Shown piece by piece: positions 8,434 to 16,448 of a DNA stretch of 64,000 nt (positions are counted from its first letter, which is position 1; each line of letters begins with the position of its first letter). Source of the stretch: Planctomycetota bacterium. GTDB taxonomy: Bacteria; Planctomycetota; UBA8742; UBA2392. A program made the position numbers and the translations under genes. The DNA lies in NCBI GenBank assembly GCA_027493625.1, contig JAOSKM010000003.1:124001-188000 (forward strand), read 5' to 3'. Below the pieces are notes generated by a model. That model saw only the letters and a program-made list of their open reading frames with translations. It searched no databases and was not told where the DNA came from.

Positions 8434-10146
8434 ATGGGAAACATGAAAGCTGAGAGAATGCGGGTCTGCGCCACGACCGGGCTGCCGGTCTGCCTGAGCG
8501 CGGAATTGTTCATCAAGCTGAACGCCGTGTTCGGCGTGGTCAGCCTGCTGATCGGCGCGGTGGCGGCGATCCTGCTGGCGCTCACGCGCTGGGAGGCTGT
8601 CGCGCTGCTGGACCCGATCGACTACTACATGGTGATCAGCCTGCACGGCCTGAACATGCTGATCTTCTGGATCCTGTTCATGGAGATGGCGATCCTGTAC
8701 TTCGCCTCGACCACGCTGTTGAACAGCAGAAACTTCAACAACGCGCTCAGTTGGGGGCAGTTCGGGCTGATGCTGATCGGCATGGTGATGGTGAACTACT
8801 CCGTGCTGGCGGGCCGCGCCTCCGTAACCATGACCAGCTACGTGCCGCTGCGCGCCGAGCAGGAGTTTTACCTGGGCATGATCCTGTTCGCCGTGGGCGC
8901 GCTGCTGGGCACCGCAAACTTCTTCGGCGGGCTGTACATCGCCAAGCGCGACAAGACCTACAAGGGCGCGATTCCGCTGGTGGTGTTCGGCGCGCTGGCG
9001 GCGGCGATCATCGCTGTGTTCACCATCGTGCACGGCGCGATCGTGCTGATCCCCACCTGGCTGTGGTCGCTGGGCGTGCTCGAAAACCCGCCGGACGCCG
9101 TGTGGTACCGCCTGATCTGGTGGGCGCTGGGCCACTGCAGCCAGCAGATCAACGTGTGCGCCATGGTCGCCGTGTGGTACTTCCTGGCCACCCTCACCAC
9201 CGGCGCCAAGCCGCTCAACCAGACGGTGTGCCGCTTCGCCTTCCTGCTCTACATCCTGTTCATCAACCTGGCGTCCGCCCACCACCTGCTGGTGGACCCG
9301 GCCGTCAGCGCCGGCTGGAAGATGTGGAACACCAGCTACGCCCTGTACCTGGCCGTGATGGCCAGCATGATCCACGGTTTCACGGTGCCGGCCTCGGTCG
9401 AGGTTGCCGGGCGCAAGAAGGGTATCGGCGGGCTGTTCGGCTGGCTGACCAAGGCGCCGTGGAAGGACCCTGGTTTCTCGGCGTTCTTCCTGTCGCTGGT
9501 GATCTTCGGCTTCGGCGGCGGCATCACCGGCGTCACGCTGGGCACGCACCAGATCAACATCATCGCGCACAACACGCTGCGCATCCCCGGCCACTTCCAC
9601 GTGACGGTGGCGGGCGGCACGACGCTGGCCTTCATGGGCCTGGCCTACTACGTGGTGCCGCTGATCTTCCGCCGCGATTACTCGTTCAAGGCCTTCGCCC
9701 GCCTGCAGCCGTACATCTTCGGCTTCGGCATCTCCCTGATGGCGATCGGCATGACGCTGGCCGGCAGCCTGGGTGTGCCGCGCCGCCACCCGGACATCGA
9801 CTTCACCGGCGCCCGCGTGGTGGCGGACCTGGGCGATGCGGCGCCGTTCCTGGCGATGCTGGGCATCGGCGGCGTGATCGCGGCGACCGGCGCGCTGATC
9901 TTCGTGCTGCTGACCGTGCACGCCGTGTTCCTGGGCAAGTCCAACAAGGGTCGCGCCATGGATAGCTGGCAGACCCCGGAACAGAGCAAGCTGACAGCCA
10001 ACCTGATCAGCACGAAGTGGAGCCCGAACGAACCGGGACTGAAGCCGAAGGGCACCGTGGTGCTGACCTTCATCTTCCTGGCCAGCTTCGCGGTCTACTA
10101 CTTCGCCAACTGGAAGGCGCTGATTGACGTGTGGCCGGTCAAGTAA
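8434..10146 (+). CDS. Heme-copper superfamily subunit I lacking the active-site Tyr; probable nitric oxide reductase
   Basis: 570 residues, about 12-13 membrane helices. Heme-copper ligands can be read: the low-spin heme His in VISLHGLNML (about 69), the CuB histidines in WWALGHCSQQ (about 235) and in ASAHHLLVDP (about 287-288), and the high- and low-spin heme histidines in HNTLRIPGHFHVTVAGG. The pattern is B-type-like. In oxygen reductases the first CuB His is followed four residues later by the cross-linked Tyr (HPxVY); here that position is Gln (HCSQQ). Loss of this Tyr is characteristic of NO-reducing members. The order CuA subunit, subunit I, SenC resembles the norSY-senC clusters of ammonia oxidisers. 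Next to nirS, NO reduction to N2O is the best role. Biochemistry is unproven. Confidence 0.8.
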   Translation: MGNMKAERMRVCATTGLPVCLSAELFIKLNAVFGVVSLLIGAVAAILLALTRWEAVALLDPIDYYMVISLHGLNMLIFWILFMEMAILYFASTTLLNSRNFNNALSWGQFGLMLIGMVMVNYSVLAGRASVTMTSYVPLRAEQEFYLGMILFAVGALLGTANFFGGLYIAKRDKTYKGAIPLVVFGALAAAIIAVFTIVHGAIVLIPTWLWSLGVLENPPDAVWYRLIWWALGHCSQQINVCAMVAVWYFLATLTTGAKPLNQTVCRFAFLLYILFINLASAHHLLVDPAVSAGWKMWNTSYALYLAVMASMIHGFTVPASVEVAGRKKGIGGLFGWLTKAPWKDPGFSAFFLSLVIFGFGGGITGVTLGTHQINIIAHNTLRIPGHFHVTVAGGTTLAFMGLAYYVVPLIFRRDYSFKAFARLQPYIFGFGISLMAIGMTLAGSLGVPRRHPDIDFTGARVVADLGDAAPFLAMLGIGGVIAATGALIFVLLTVHAVFLGKSNKGRAMDSWQTPEQSKLTANLISTKWSPNEPGLKPKGTVVLTFIFLASFAVYYFANWKALIDVWPVK

Positions 10147-10166
10147 CCGGCGGTGAGGGCGGCACC

Positions 10167-11144
10167 GTGGACAGGCAACAGACATCCGAGACAGGAAGCC
10201 GGCCGGGCACGGTGTGGGGCATCTTTGAAAACGGGCAGTTCGCGCTCTTCGTGCTGTTCACCCTGGTGTTCTGGCACGGGCTGATGCTGGTGCTGGCCTT
10301 TCTGCCGGCGCCGGAGGGCGCATTCGGCGAGTTCGCGAGGGATTTCCGCAAGTGGTGCTTCAACCCCGACCCGGAAACCGGCAGCGTCGACTGGACCTAC
10401 GTGCTGCCGCTGGTAACGGCGCCCGCGGTCCTGGGGGCCGTCACCCTTGCAGTGTATTACCCGCAGCTCAAAACGGCGTTGCGCAGGCCGCTGGCTCTCT
10501 TCGCCTGCGCAACCGCCGCCCTGGTAGCTGTCGGGTCAGCGGGTGCCGGGTGGTTCTGGATGAGTGAAGCGGTGCCGCCCATCGCACAAGTCCAGCAGCC
10601 CGGCACCCCTCTGCCCTTCCCCGCCGACAAGCTGCGGGTGGCGCTGCCGCCCCCGGTCTTCGAGCTGCCCAACCAGAACGGCCACCCGACCTCGCTCGAG
10701 CAGTTCCGCGGCAAGGTCGTGATCCTGACCGGCATCTACTCCACCTGCCCCCACACGTGACCGATGATCCTTGGCCAGGCCAAGCGCGCGGTCGCGCGCC
10801 TCAACGAGGAAGAACAGGCCGACGTGCGGCTGGTGGCCGTCACGATCGACCCCGAGAACGACACGCAGGAAAGCATGGCGCGGCTGGCCGCCGGCCAGGA
10901 GGTCGCGGCGCCGTTCTTCAACCTGTGCGTCGGCGGGTCGGGCACCATCAACCCGCTCCTGGACAGGATGGGCATCGAACGCCACCGCGACCCGAAGACC
11001 GGAGTCATCGAGCACACCAACCTGTTCCTGGTGGTCGACCGCAGTGGCAAGATCGCCTACCGCCTGTCGCTGGGCAGCCTGCAGGAAGAGTGGCTGGTTG
11101 AGGCGCTGCGTGTGCTGTGCGCCGAGACGGAGCCGAAGTCATGA
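10167..11144 (+). CDS. SCO1/SenC copper chaperone with in-frame TGA at the second motif cysteine (candidate selenoprotein)
   Basis: About 325 residues if the TGA at 10758-10760 is read. The N-terminal part has three hydrophobic helices (between about residues 20 and 135); the thioredoxin-like SCO domain follows (PPPVFELPNQNG...GKVVILTGIYSTCPHT-TGA-PMILGQAKR). SCO proteins bind copper through CxxxCP plus a distal His; here the first Cys and the His (VIEHTNLFLVVDRSGKIA) are present, and TGA sits exactly on the second Cys. The same frame continues with full SCO similarity for 127 codons after the TGA. A GC-rich hairpin with a GGTC loop follows 29 nt downstream. Selenocysteine is therefore likely; a TGC/TGT-to-TGA mutation or sequence error is the alternative. 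GTG 10167 has the better ribosome-binding site (GAGGG); GTG 10131 is also open. Role: CuA maturation of the operon's reductase. Confidence 0.78.
10784..10799 (+). promoter_or_regulatory. Candidate bacterial SECIS hairpin
   Basis: GCGCGC, loop GGTC, GCGCGC begins 23 nt after the in-frame TGA, with the apical GG 29 nt downstream of it. Bacterial SECIS elements are read by SelB in this window and usually carry one or two G at the start of a small apical loop; the E. coli fdhF element also has GGUC in its loop. In such GC-rich coding DNA a chance hairpin is possible. Confidence 0.5.
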
Positions 11145-13234
11145 GCAACCGGGAAGAAAACTCCAGCGAGCCGGAGGGGGCAGGAAGCGCAACCGCACTT
11201 CTGCCCCCGCTTGTTGTCGACGATGCGCGCCCCGACCGTCCCCTGCGCGGCGAGCCCCTGCTGGCCGCGGGCGACCGCACTCTGCTGCGCGCCGAGACGC
11301 TGATCGGCAAGGGCCTGCCGCGCGAGTTGAACCCGCTGGCCTACACCGGCGCGCTGGCCGGCTACACCTTCATCATTGCGACCGTCACCGGCATCCTGCT
11401 GCTGTTCTGGTACGACACCAGCGTGCACAGTGCCTGGGACTCCGTGGCGGCCATGAACGAGCAGCCCTGGGGCGGCGGCATGATCCGCGCCCTGCACCGC
11501 TACAGCTCCGACGCCTGCGTGCTGTTCGCGGTGATCCACGCGATCAAGGTGTTCCTGGCGCGCAAGTTCACGGGCGCGCGCTGGCTGGCCTGGATCACCG
11601 GCCTGATCGTGCTGGGGTTGATCTGGCTGGACGGCTGGCTGGGCTACTGGCTGGTCTGGGACCAGCGCGCGCAGGCCATCGCCGTCGGCACCGCCAAGGC
11701 GCTGGACGTGCTGCCGATTTTCCCTGAGCCCATCGCGCGCTCCTTCCTGACCAACGACAGCATCAACTCGCTGATCTTCTTCGCCGTGTTCTTCGCCCAC
11801 GTGCTGCTGCCGATCCCGATCGGCATCGTGATCTGGATCCACCTGGTGCGCCTGAAGAAGCCCAAGTTCCTGCCCAAACGCAAGCTGATGATCGCCAGCG
11901 CCGTGGTGCTGCTGGCGATCTCGCTGGCCGTACCCGCCAGCCTGGCCGCGCCGGCCGACATGTCGGCGTACCCGGCCGGCTTCGACGTGGACTGGTACTA
12001 CCTGCTGCCGCTGTACCTTACGGACCGGCTGCCGGGGGTGTGGTTCTGGGTGGTGGCGCTGGGCCTGCTGGCCGGGCTGTCGTCGCTGCCCTGGGTGCTG
12101 GCGCGCAAGCGCAAGGCGCCCGCCGAGACCAACCAGAAGACCTGCAACGGCTGCACCCAGTGCTACCTGGACTGCCCCTACGAGGCGATCTCGATGGTCA
12201 GCATCGAGGGCAAGGACAACCTGGTGTCGCTGGTGGACCCCAACCGCTGTGTAAGCTGCGGCGTGTGCGTCGGCTCATGCGACCCGGGCGCCATGCAATA
12301 CACCGAGCTGGACCGCCGCCAGGTCCTCAAGCGCATCACCGGATGGCTCAAGCAGGACGGCCCCAGGGCCATCGCCTTCCTGTGCGCCGACGGCGCCGGT
12401 CGCAACGTGAACTTCGACCGCGAAACCGGCCTGTCCGAACAGCTTCCCGGCTTCCGGGTGGTGGGCATCCCCTGCGCGGCCTGGCTGCACTCCTCGCTGG
12501 TGGAAGTCGCCGTGAAGCACGGCGGGCGCGTGCTGCTGGCGGCCTGCGAGGGCTCCGAGCCGCGCTGCCGCCTGGGCGCCGAGATCACCGCCGAACGCGT
12601 TGCCGCCACGCGCGAGCCGGTGTTCCACCCGCAGCGCATCCCGGCCGGCAGCTTCCAGTTCCTGCAGCTTGACTCGAACCGTGGTGCGGACCTGCGCCAG
12701 GCCGCGCAACGCTTCCTGGGCGAATCGGATCAGGGCGGGCCGGATACGGCCAAAGCCGGCGTGTCGGGAAAACTGGTTGCGGCGGGCGCGAGTATTCTTC
12801 TGTTGGCGGGATTGACTGTGCTGTTTTCGCGTTTTGTCTATGTAGAGCCGGAGCGTCCACCTTCACTGCTGATCGTGTCGTTCAAGCACGCGGGCGAAGA
12901 GAAGGAGCAGGCCGGCGAGGTGAAGAGCGAGCTGGCGCACCTGAAGGGGATGAAGACGCGGGTTGAGCTGCTGCCGGTGCGGCTGCGTGTGAAGGTGGAC
13001 GGCGAGGTGGTGCTGGAGCAGTCGTTCGATCCTCGCGGCATCCGGCGCAACAGCGCGAGCGTGGGGACCTGCGAGTTCCCGATGCAGCCGGGGCGGCACA
13101 AGGTGGAAGTGGCGATCGGCGACACGGCAGACCTGTCGGAATGGAAGTACCTGGAGTCGTGGGACGTGGATTTCGAGCAGTCCAACCGACGTGTGGTGCA
13201 GTTCGACGCGGAACACGGATTCCGCTGGGATTGA
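11141..13234 (+). CDS. Cytochrome b / 2[4Fe-4S] ferredoxin / FlpD-like fusion protein
   Basis: 697 residues; ATG overlaps the SCO stop (ATGA). Residues about 55-260 are a cytochrome b N-domain with two His pairs spaced 14 apart (HRYSSDACVLFAVIH and HVLLPIPIGIVIWIH), i.e. two b hemes. Two more helices follow (about 250-315). Then come two cubane sites (CNGCTQCYLDCP at about 335 and CVSCGVCVGSCDPG at about 369), a segment resembling MvhD/FlpD of methyl-viologen hydrogenase and heterodisulfide reductase (about 400-500), a final helix (about 540) and a C-terminal domain of about 140 residues that I do not recognise. Probably a quinol or ferredoxin/NAD(P)H-linked electron carrier feeding the reductases of the island. 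The exact reaction is unknown. Confidence 0.75.
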   Translation: MSNREENSSEPEGAGSATALLPPLVVDDARPDRPLRGEPLLAAGDRTLLRAETLIGKGLPRELNPLAYTGALAGYTFIIATVTGILLLFWYDTSVHSAWDSVAAMNEQPWGGGMIRALHRYSSDACVLFAVIHAIKVFLARKFTGARWLAWITGLIVLGLIWLDGWLGYWLVWDQRAQAIAVGTAKALDVLPIFPEPIARSFLTNDSINSLIFFAVFFAHVLLPIPIGIVIWIHLVRLKKPKFLPKRKLMIASAVVLLAISLAVPASLAAPADMSAYPAGFDVDWYYLLPLYLTDRLPGVWFWVVALGLLAGLSSLPWVLARKRKAPAETNQKTCNGCTQCYLDCPYEAISMVSIEGKDNLVSLVDPNRCVSCGVCVGSCDPGAMQYTELDRRQVLKRITGWLKQDGPRAIAFLCADGAGRNVNFDRETGLSEQLPGFRVVGIPCAAWLHSSLVEVAVKHGGRVLLAACEGSEPRCRLGAEITAERVAATREPVFHPQRIPAGSFQFLQLDSNRGADLRQAAQRFLGESDQGGPDTAKAGVSGKLVAAGASILLLAGLTVLFSRFVYVEPERPPSLLIVSFKHAGEEKEQAGEVKSELAHLKGMKTRVELLPVRLRVKVDGEVVLEQSFDPRGIRRNSASVGTCEFPMQPGRHKVEVAIGDTADLSEWKYLESWDVDFEQSNRRVVQFDAEHGFRWD

Positions 13235-13294
13235 AAAAATCTGATCAGCCAGGGCGAAGTGGTTTGACGGGAGGAGGGCGACGACACAAAATAA

Positions 13295-13321
13295 GATAAT
13301 AGTACTTGATTATCTGATTTA
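13295..13321 (+). promoter_or_regulatory. Conserved 27-bp motif, copy 3 (upstream of nirS)
   Basis: GATAATAGTACT, TGA, TTATCTGATTTA; 19 of 27 ungapped matches to the tnaA site. It includes the inverted repeat AGATAAT-8 nt-ATTATCT. It lies in an AT-rich stretch between two GC-rich genes, 104 nt before the nirS start. Confidence 0.68.
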
Positions 13322-13424
13322 GCTTCATGCCGGCTCGGGCAAGCCGGCAAGGCAACGGGATGCGGCGGTCGAAACCGCCGATTTACGAGAGACTTTCGGG
13401 TCATGCGGGTGAGGAGATTGCATC

Positions 13425-15130
13425 ATGAATATACCAAGGCATTGGTTGCTGGGCGCCTTCGCGGCTCTCAGCATCGCGTTCCTGGCCGTGGGCTGCGCTC
13501 CGTCGGGCAACGCGAAGAAGGACGGTAACGCCGGCGGAAACGACGTGGCCGGCGGCGGCGGTGCTACGGCTGAAGACTGGAAACTCAGCGACGCCGACAT
13601 GGAGAAGGGCAAGGAGATTTACTTCAACCGCTGCGCCGGATGCCACGGCGTGCTGCGCAAGGGCGCAACCGGCAAGAACATCGAGCCGGAATCCACCCGC
13701 GCCAAAGGCACGGCCTACCTCGAGGCCATCATCACCAACGGCTCGCCGGCGGGCATGCCGGAGTGGGGCAAGTCGGGCATCCTGACGCCTGACGAAGTGA
13801 AGCTGATGGCCAAGTACATCCAGAACCCGGTACCGGCGCCGCCCGACTGGGGCATGCCGGACATCCGCAACTCGCACAAGGTACTGGTGCCGGTTGAAAA
13901 GCGTCCCACGGCGCCGCAGACCACGCGCAACTGGGAAAACTACTTCGGCGTCATCCTGCGCGACGCCGGCAAGGTCGCCATCATCGACGGCGACAACTAC
14001 GAGCTGGTCAACATCGTCGACACCGGTTTCGCCGTGCACATCCTGCGCACCTCGGCTACCGGCCGCTACTTCTTCAGCATCGGCCGTGACGGCAAGGTCA
14101 CGCTGATCGACCTGTGGATGGAGAAGCCGGACCGCGTGGCGGAGTTGCGCCCGGTGCTGGAGGCGCGCTCGATCGAAACCAGCCGTTTTGAAGGCTTCGT
14201 GGACAAGTTCGCCATCGTCGGTGGTTACTGGCCGCCGGCGCTGGTGGTGATGGACGGCCAGACGCTGGAGCCGCTGAAGATGGTGTCCAGTTCCGGCTAT
14301 GAAGTGAACGACGGCACCTACGTCCACGAAGCACGCGTGGCGGCCATCGTCGCCGACCACCACCACCCCAGCTGGGTGGTCAACATCAAGGAAACCGGTC
14401 AGATGTGGCTGGTGGACTATTCCAACCTGAAGGGCAAGGAAGGCTCGCTGAAGATCGACATGATCGCGTCCGAGCGCTACCTGCACGACGGCGGCTGGGA
14501 CCTCAGCAAGCGCTACTTCCTGGTGGCCGCCAACGCCAAGCACAAGATCGCCGTGATCGACACCCAGACCCAGCAGCTGGCAGCGCTGGTTGACTCCAAC
14601 GGCAACACCCCCCACCCGGGCCGCGGCGCCAACATCGACCACCCGGCCTACGGGCCGCTGTGGGCCACGGGCCACATCGGCAGCAACCACATCAGCTTCA
14701 TCGGAACCGACCCGGACGGGCACAAGGAAAACGCCTGGAAGGTGGTCAAGCAGGTCGAGCTGCCGGGCGTCGGCGGCGGCAACCTGTTCATCAAGACACA
14801 CCCTAACTCACCGCACATCTACGCCGACCGTCCCCTCAACCCGGACCAGATGCTGGCTGACTCCATCTTCGTGATCGACAAGGACACCCTCGAGAACAAG
14901 CGGACCCTGGTCATCCCCGAGGAGTTCCGCGGTCACAAGGCCGTGCACATGGAGTACAACAAGGCCGGCACCGAGGTGTGGGTGGCTGCCTGGGGTCGCA
15001 TGGACAAGCCAGGGGCGATCCTTGTGTATGACGACAAGACTCTGGAGTTGAAAAAGTGATCACCGGCGATTGGATGATCACCCCGACAGGTAAATTCAAC
15101 GTCTATAACACAGTACACGACATCTACTAA
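13425..15130 (+). CDS. nirS: Cytochrome cd1 nitrite reductase, lipoprotein-anchored (one-base frameshift at 15051-15056)
   Basis: The main frame gives 544 residues ending at 15059 (LELKK, TGA). A further 24 codons in the -1 frame, 15056-15130, read DWMITPTGKFNVYNTVHDIY after four residues, which is the conserved NirS C-terminus, so the gene really ends at 15130. The N-terminus is a lipoprotein signal (AFLAVGC), unusual because NirS is normally soluble in the periplasm. Next come a c-type heme domain (CAGCH, about 67-71) and the eight-bladed d1 propeller with histidines in ADHHHPSWVVN and RGANIDHPAYGPLWATGHIG near the d1 heme. It reduces nitrite to NO. The break lies in A5G (G AAA AAG), compatible with an A6-to-A5 indel or -1 slippage. 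No heme d1 synthesis genes are in the window. Confidence 0.93.
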
Positions 15131-15154
15131 AGCATCACAGGAAAGGACCAAAAC

Positions 15155-15616
15155 ATGAAACGCTTTTCCCTGCTTGCAGTCCTCGCGGTTGTTGCCCTGG
15201 CGGCCCTGGCGGCCGGTTGCGGCGGCGGTGGCAAACCGACCGACAACAAGGACAAGGGTGGCGAGGCCGCACTGACCCGCCCCGAAGCCAAGGACCCGTA
15301 CAAGGGCAAGACCAACACCAAGACCAGCGCGGAAGACGTCGCCGAGGGCAAGAAGATTTTCGATGCCCAATGCGCGCTCTGCCACGGGGAAAAGGGTGAC
15401 GGTGACTCTCCCGCCGGCAAGGCGCTGACTCCGCCGGCCGCCAACTTCACCGACGCCAAGCTTCAGGAAGTGATGAAGGATGACTACATGTTCTGGCGCG
15501 TCCGCGAAGGCGGCGCGGCCCTGGGCTACAACGGCATGACGCCGTTCAACGCGGACACACTGAAGGACGACCAGGTCTGGCAGGTCATTTCCTACATCCG
15601 CACCCTGAAGAAGTAA
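15155..15616 (+). CDS. Small c-type cytochrome lipoprotein (probable NirS electron donor)
   Basis: 153 residues: lipoprotein signal (LAALAAGC, Cys about 22), a charged linker, and one class I cytochrome c domain with CALCHGEKGDGD (about 73) and the axial Met in GYNGMTPF. It follows nirS after 24 nt with a GGAAAGGA ribosome-binding site and is followed by a strong terminator, so nirS and this gene form one operon. In other denitrifiers small cytochromes beside nirS (NirM, NirC) donate electrons to NirS or act in d1 maturation; either is possible here. Confidence 0.85.
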   Translation: MKRFSLLAVLAVVALAALAAGCGGGGKPTDNKDKGGEAALTRPEAKDPYKGKTNTKTSAEDVAEGKKIFDAQCALCHGEKGDGDSPAGKALTPPAANFTDAKLQEVMKDDYMFWRVREGGAALGYNGMTPFNADTLKDDQVWQVISYIRTLKK

Positions 15617-15634
15617 CCGCAGCACGCAACACCA

Positions 15635-15670
15635 GCGGCCCGGGGAGCAATCCCCGGGCCGCGCTCTTTC
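15635..15670 (+). terminator. Rho-independent terminator after the nirS operon
   Basis: A perfect 12-bp stem (GCGGCCCGGGGA / TCCCCGGGCCGC) with a GCAA tetraloop, followed by GCTCTTTCC. The T-tract is short, but the stem is very stable. Confidence 0.85.
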
Positions 15671-15702
15671 CGTGGCGCCGCGACCCCGTCGTGGCGTCGG
15701 CG

Positions 15703-16376
15703 CTAGCTCAACGGTGGCGCAAGAAACAGCCGCACCAGCACCTTGCCCCCGGCATTGCTGAGCTCGATCGCCTCCGGCCGCAGCGCCGCACCCCAGCTTG
15801 CCACCGTGACCTCGTCGCCGTGGCGGTACAGGCTGGTCGGGATCGGCTCCGGCTCCAGCTTGAACACGATGCGCGCGCGCGCGATGCCCCAGGGGTTCAG
15901 GGCCAGCAGGCGGCCGTCCTGGTCAACCTCCAGTCGCGGGTGATTCGGGCGATCCGCGTACTGCCATTCCCAGCCGGGCGGGATCCGCCAGCGGCAAAGC
16001 TCATCCGGCACCGCCAGGTTCAAGACGGCCGCCCGGCCCCCGGCACGGGCTCAAAGCTCAGCTCGATGCGGTAACTGCGATCCAGCACCTGAGCATTGCG
16101 CCAGTCGCTGATGCGCTGCGTCTCATCCGGCGTGAAGCCAACCAGGCTGCCGACGTTCAGGCCGGGCTTGTCGGCATGCTGCGGCCAGAACAGCGCGGTG
16201 GCCGCGGGGTGGCCCTCCCGCGCGGTGGTCTGCAGGCGGAAGATTGCGGTTTGCCAGTCTTCGGCCTGCTGCCAGGCGCTTCCAAACCGCCGTGCCTCCG
16301 GGTGCGGTTGTTCGCGGGCCACGCAACCGGCCAGCAGCAGAACCGGCAGTAATCCGAGCAGTTTCATTCCGTTCAC
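15703..16376 (-). CDS. Lipoprotein of unknown function (probable frameshift near 16036-16040)
   Basis: The upstream part (16376-16020, 118 residues) starts with a lipoprotein signal (LLPVLLLAGC). The downstream part (16023-15703) would otherwise need a TTG start overlapping the first stop. A one-base shift in the C5 run at 16036-16040 joins both into one protein of about 224 residues. No domain recognised; the second half is Trp- and Pro-rich (CRWRIPPGWEWQY). Convergent with the nirS operon. Two coupled genes are the less likely alternative. Confidence 0.6.
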
Positions 16377-16389
16377 CCCGCCCCGCTTT

Positions 16390-16416
16390 ATATTAGGATA
16401 ACTAGGTCTGAAATTC
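16390..16416 (-). promoter_or_regulatory. Conserved 27-bp motif, copy 4 (radical SAM/NapH operon)
   Basis: Reads TATTAGGATAACTAGGTCT on the plus strand; 19 of 27 matches to the tnaA site in the same orientation (TATT, GGATAACT, GTCT shared). It ends 32 nt before the radical SAM start codon, between divergent genes. Confidence 0.68.
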
Positions 16417-16448
16417 TAAGATGGCCCCAGCGCCTGCAGGAGCCGCCA

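Noticed and set aside
8434..10146. Cytochrome c oxidase (ba3) subunit I as the simple call
   Set aside because: The active-site Tyr four residues after the first CuB His is missing; the neighbourhood is denitrification.
13295..13321. FNR/Crp-type site (TTGAT-N4-ATCAA) before nirS
   Set aside because: It contains TTGAT but no matching ATCAA half at the right spacing; the extended similarity to the other seven island sites explains it better.
15051..15059. The TGA ending the main nirS frame as a selenocysteine codon
   Set aside because: The frame after this TGA has no NirS similarity; the conserved tail is in the -1 frame, so it is a frameshift, unlike the SCO TGA.
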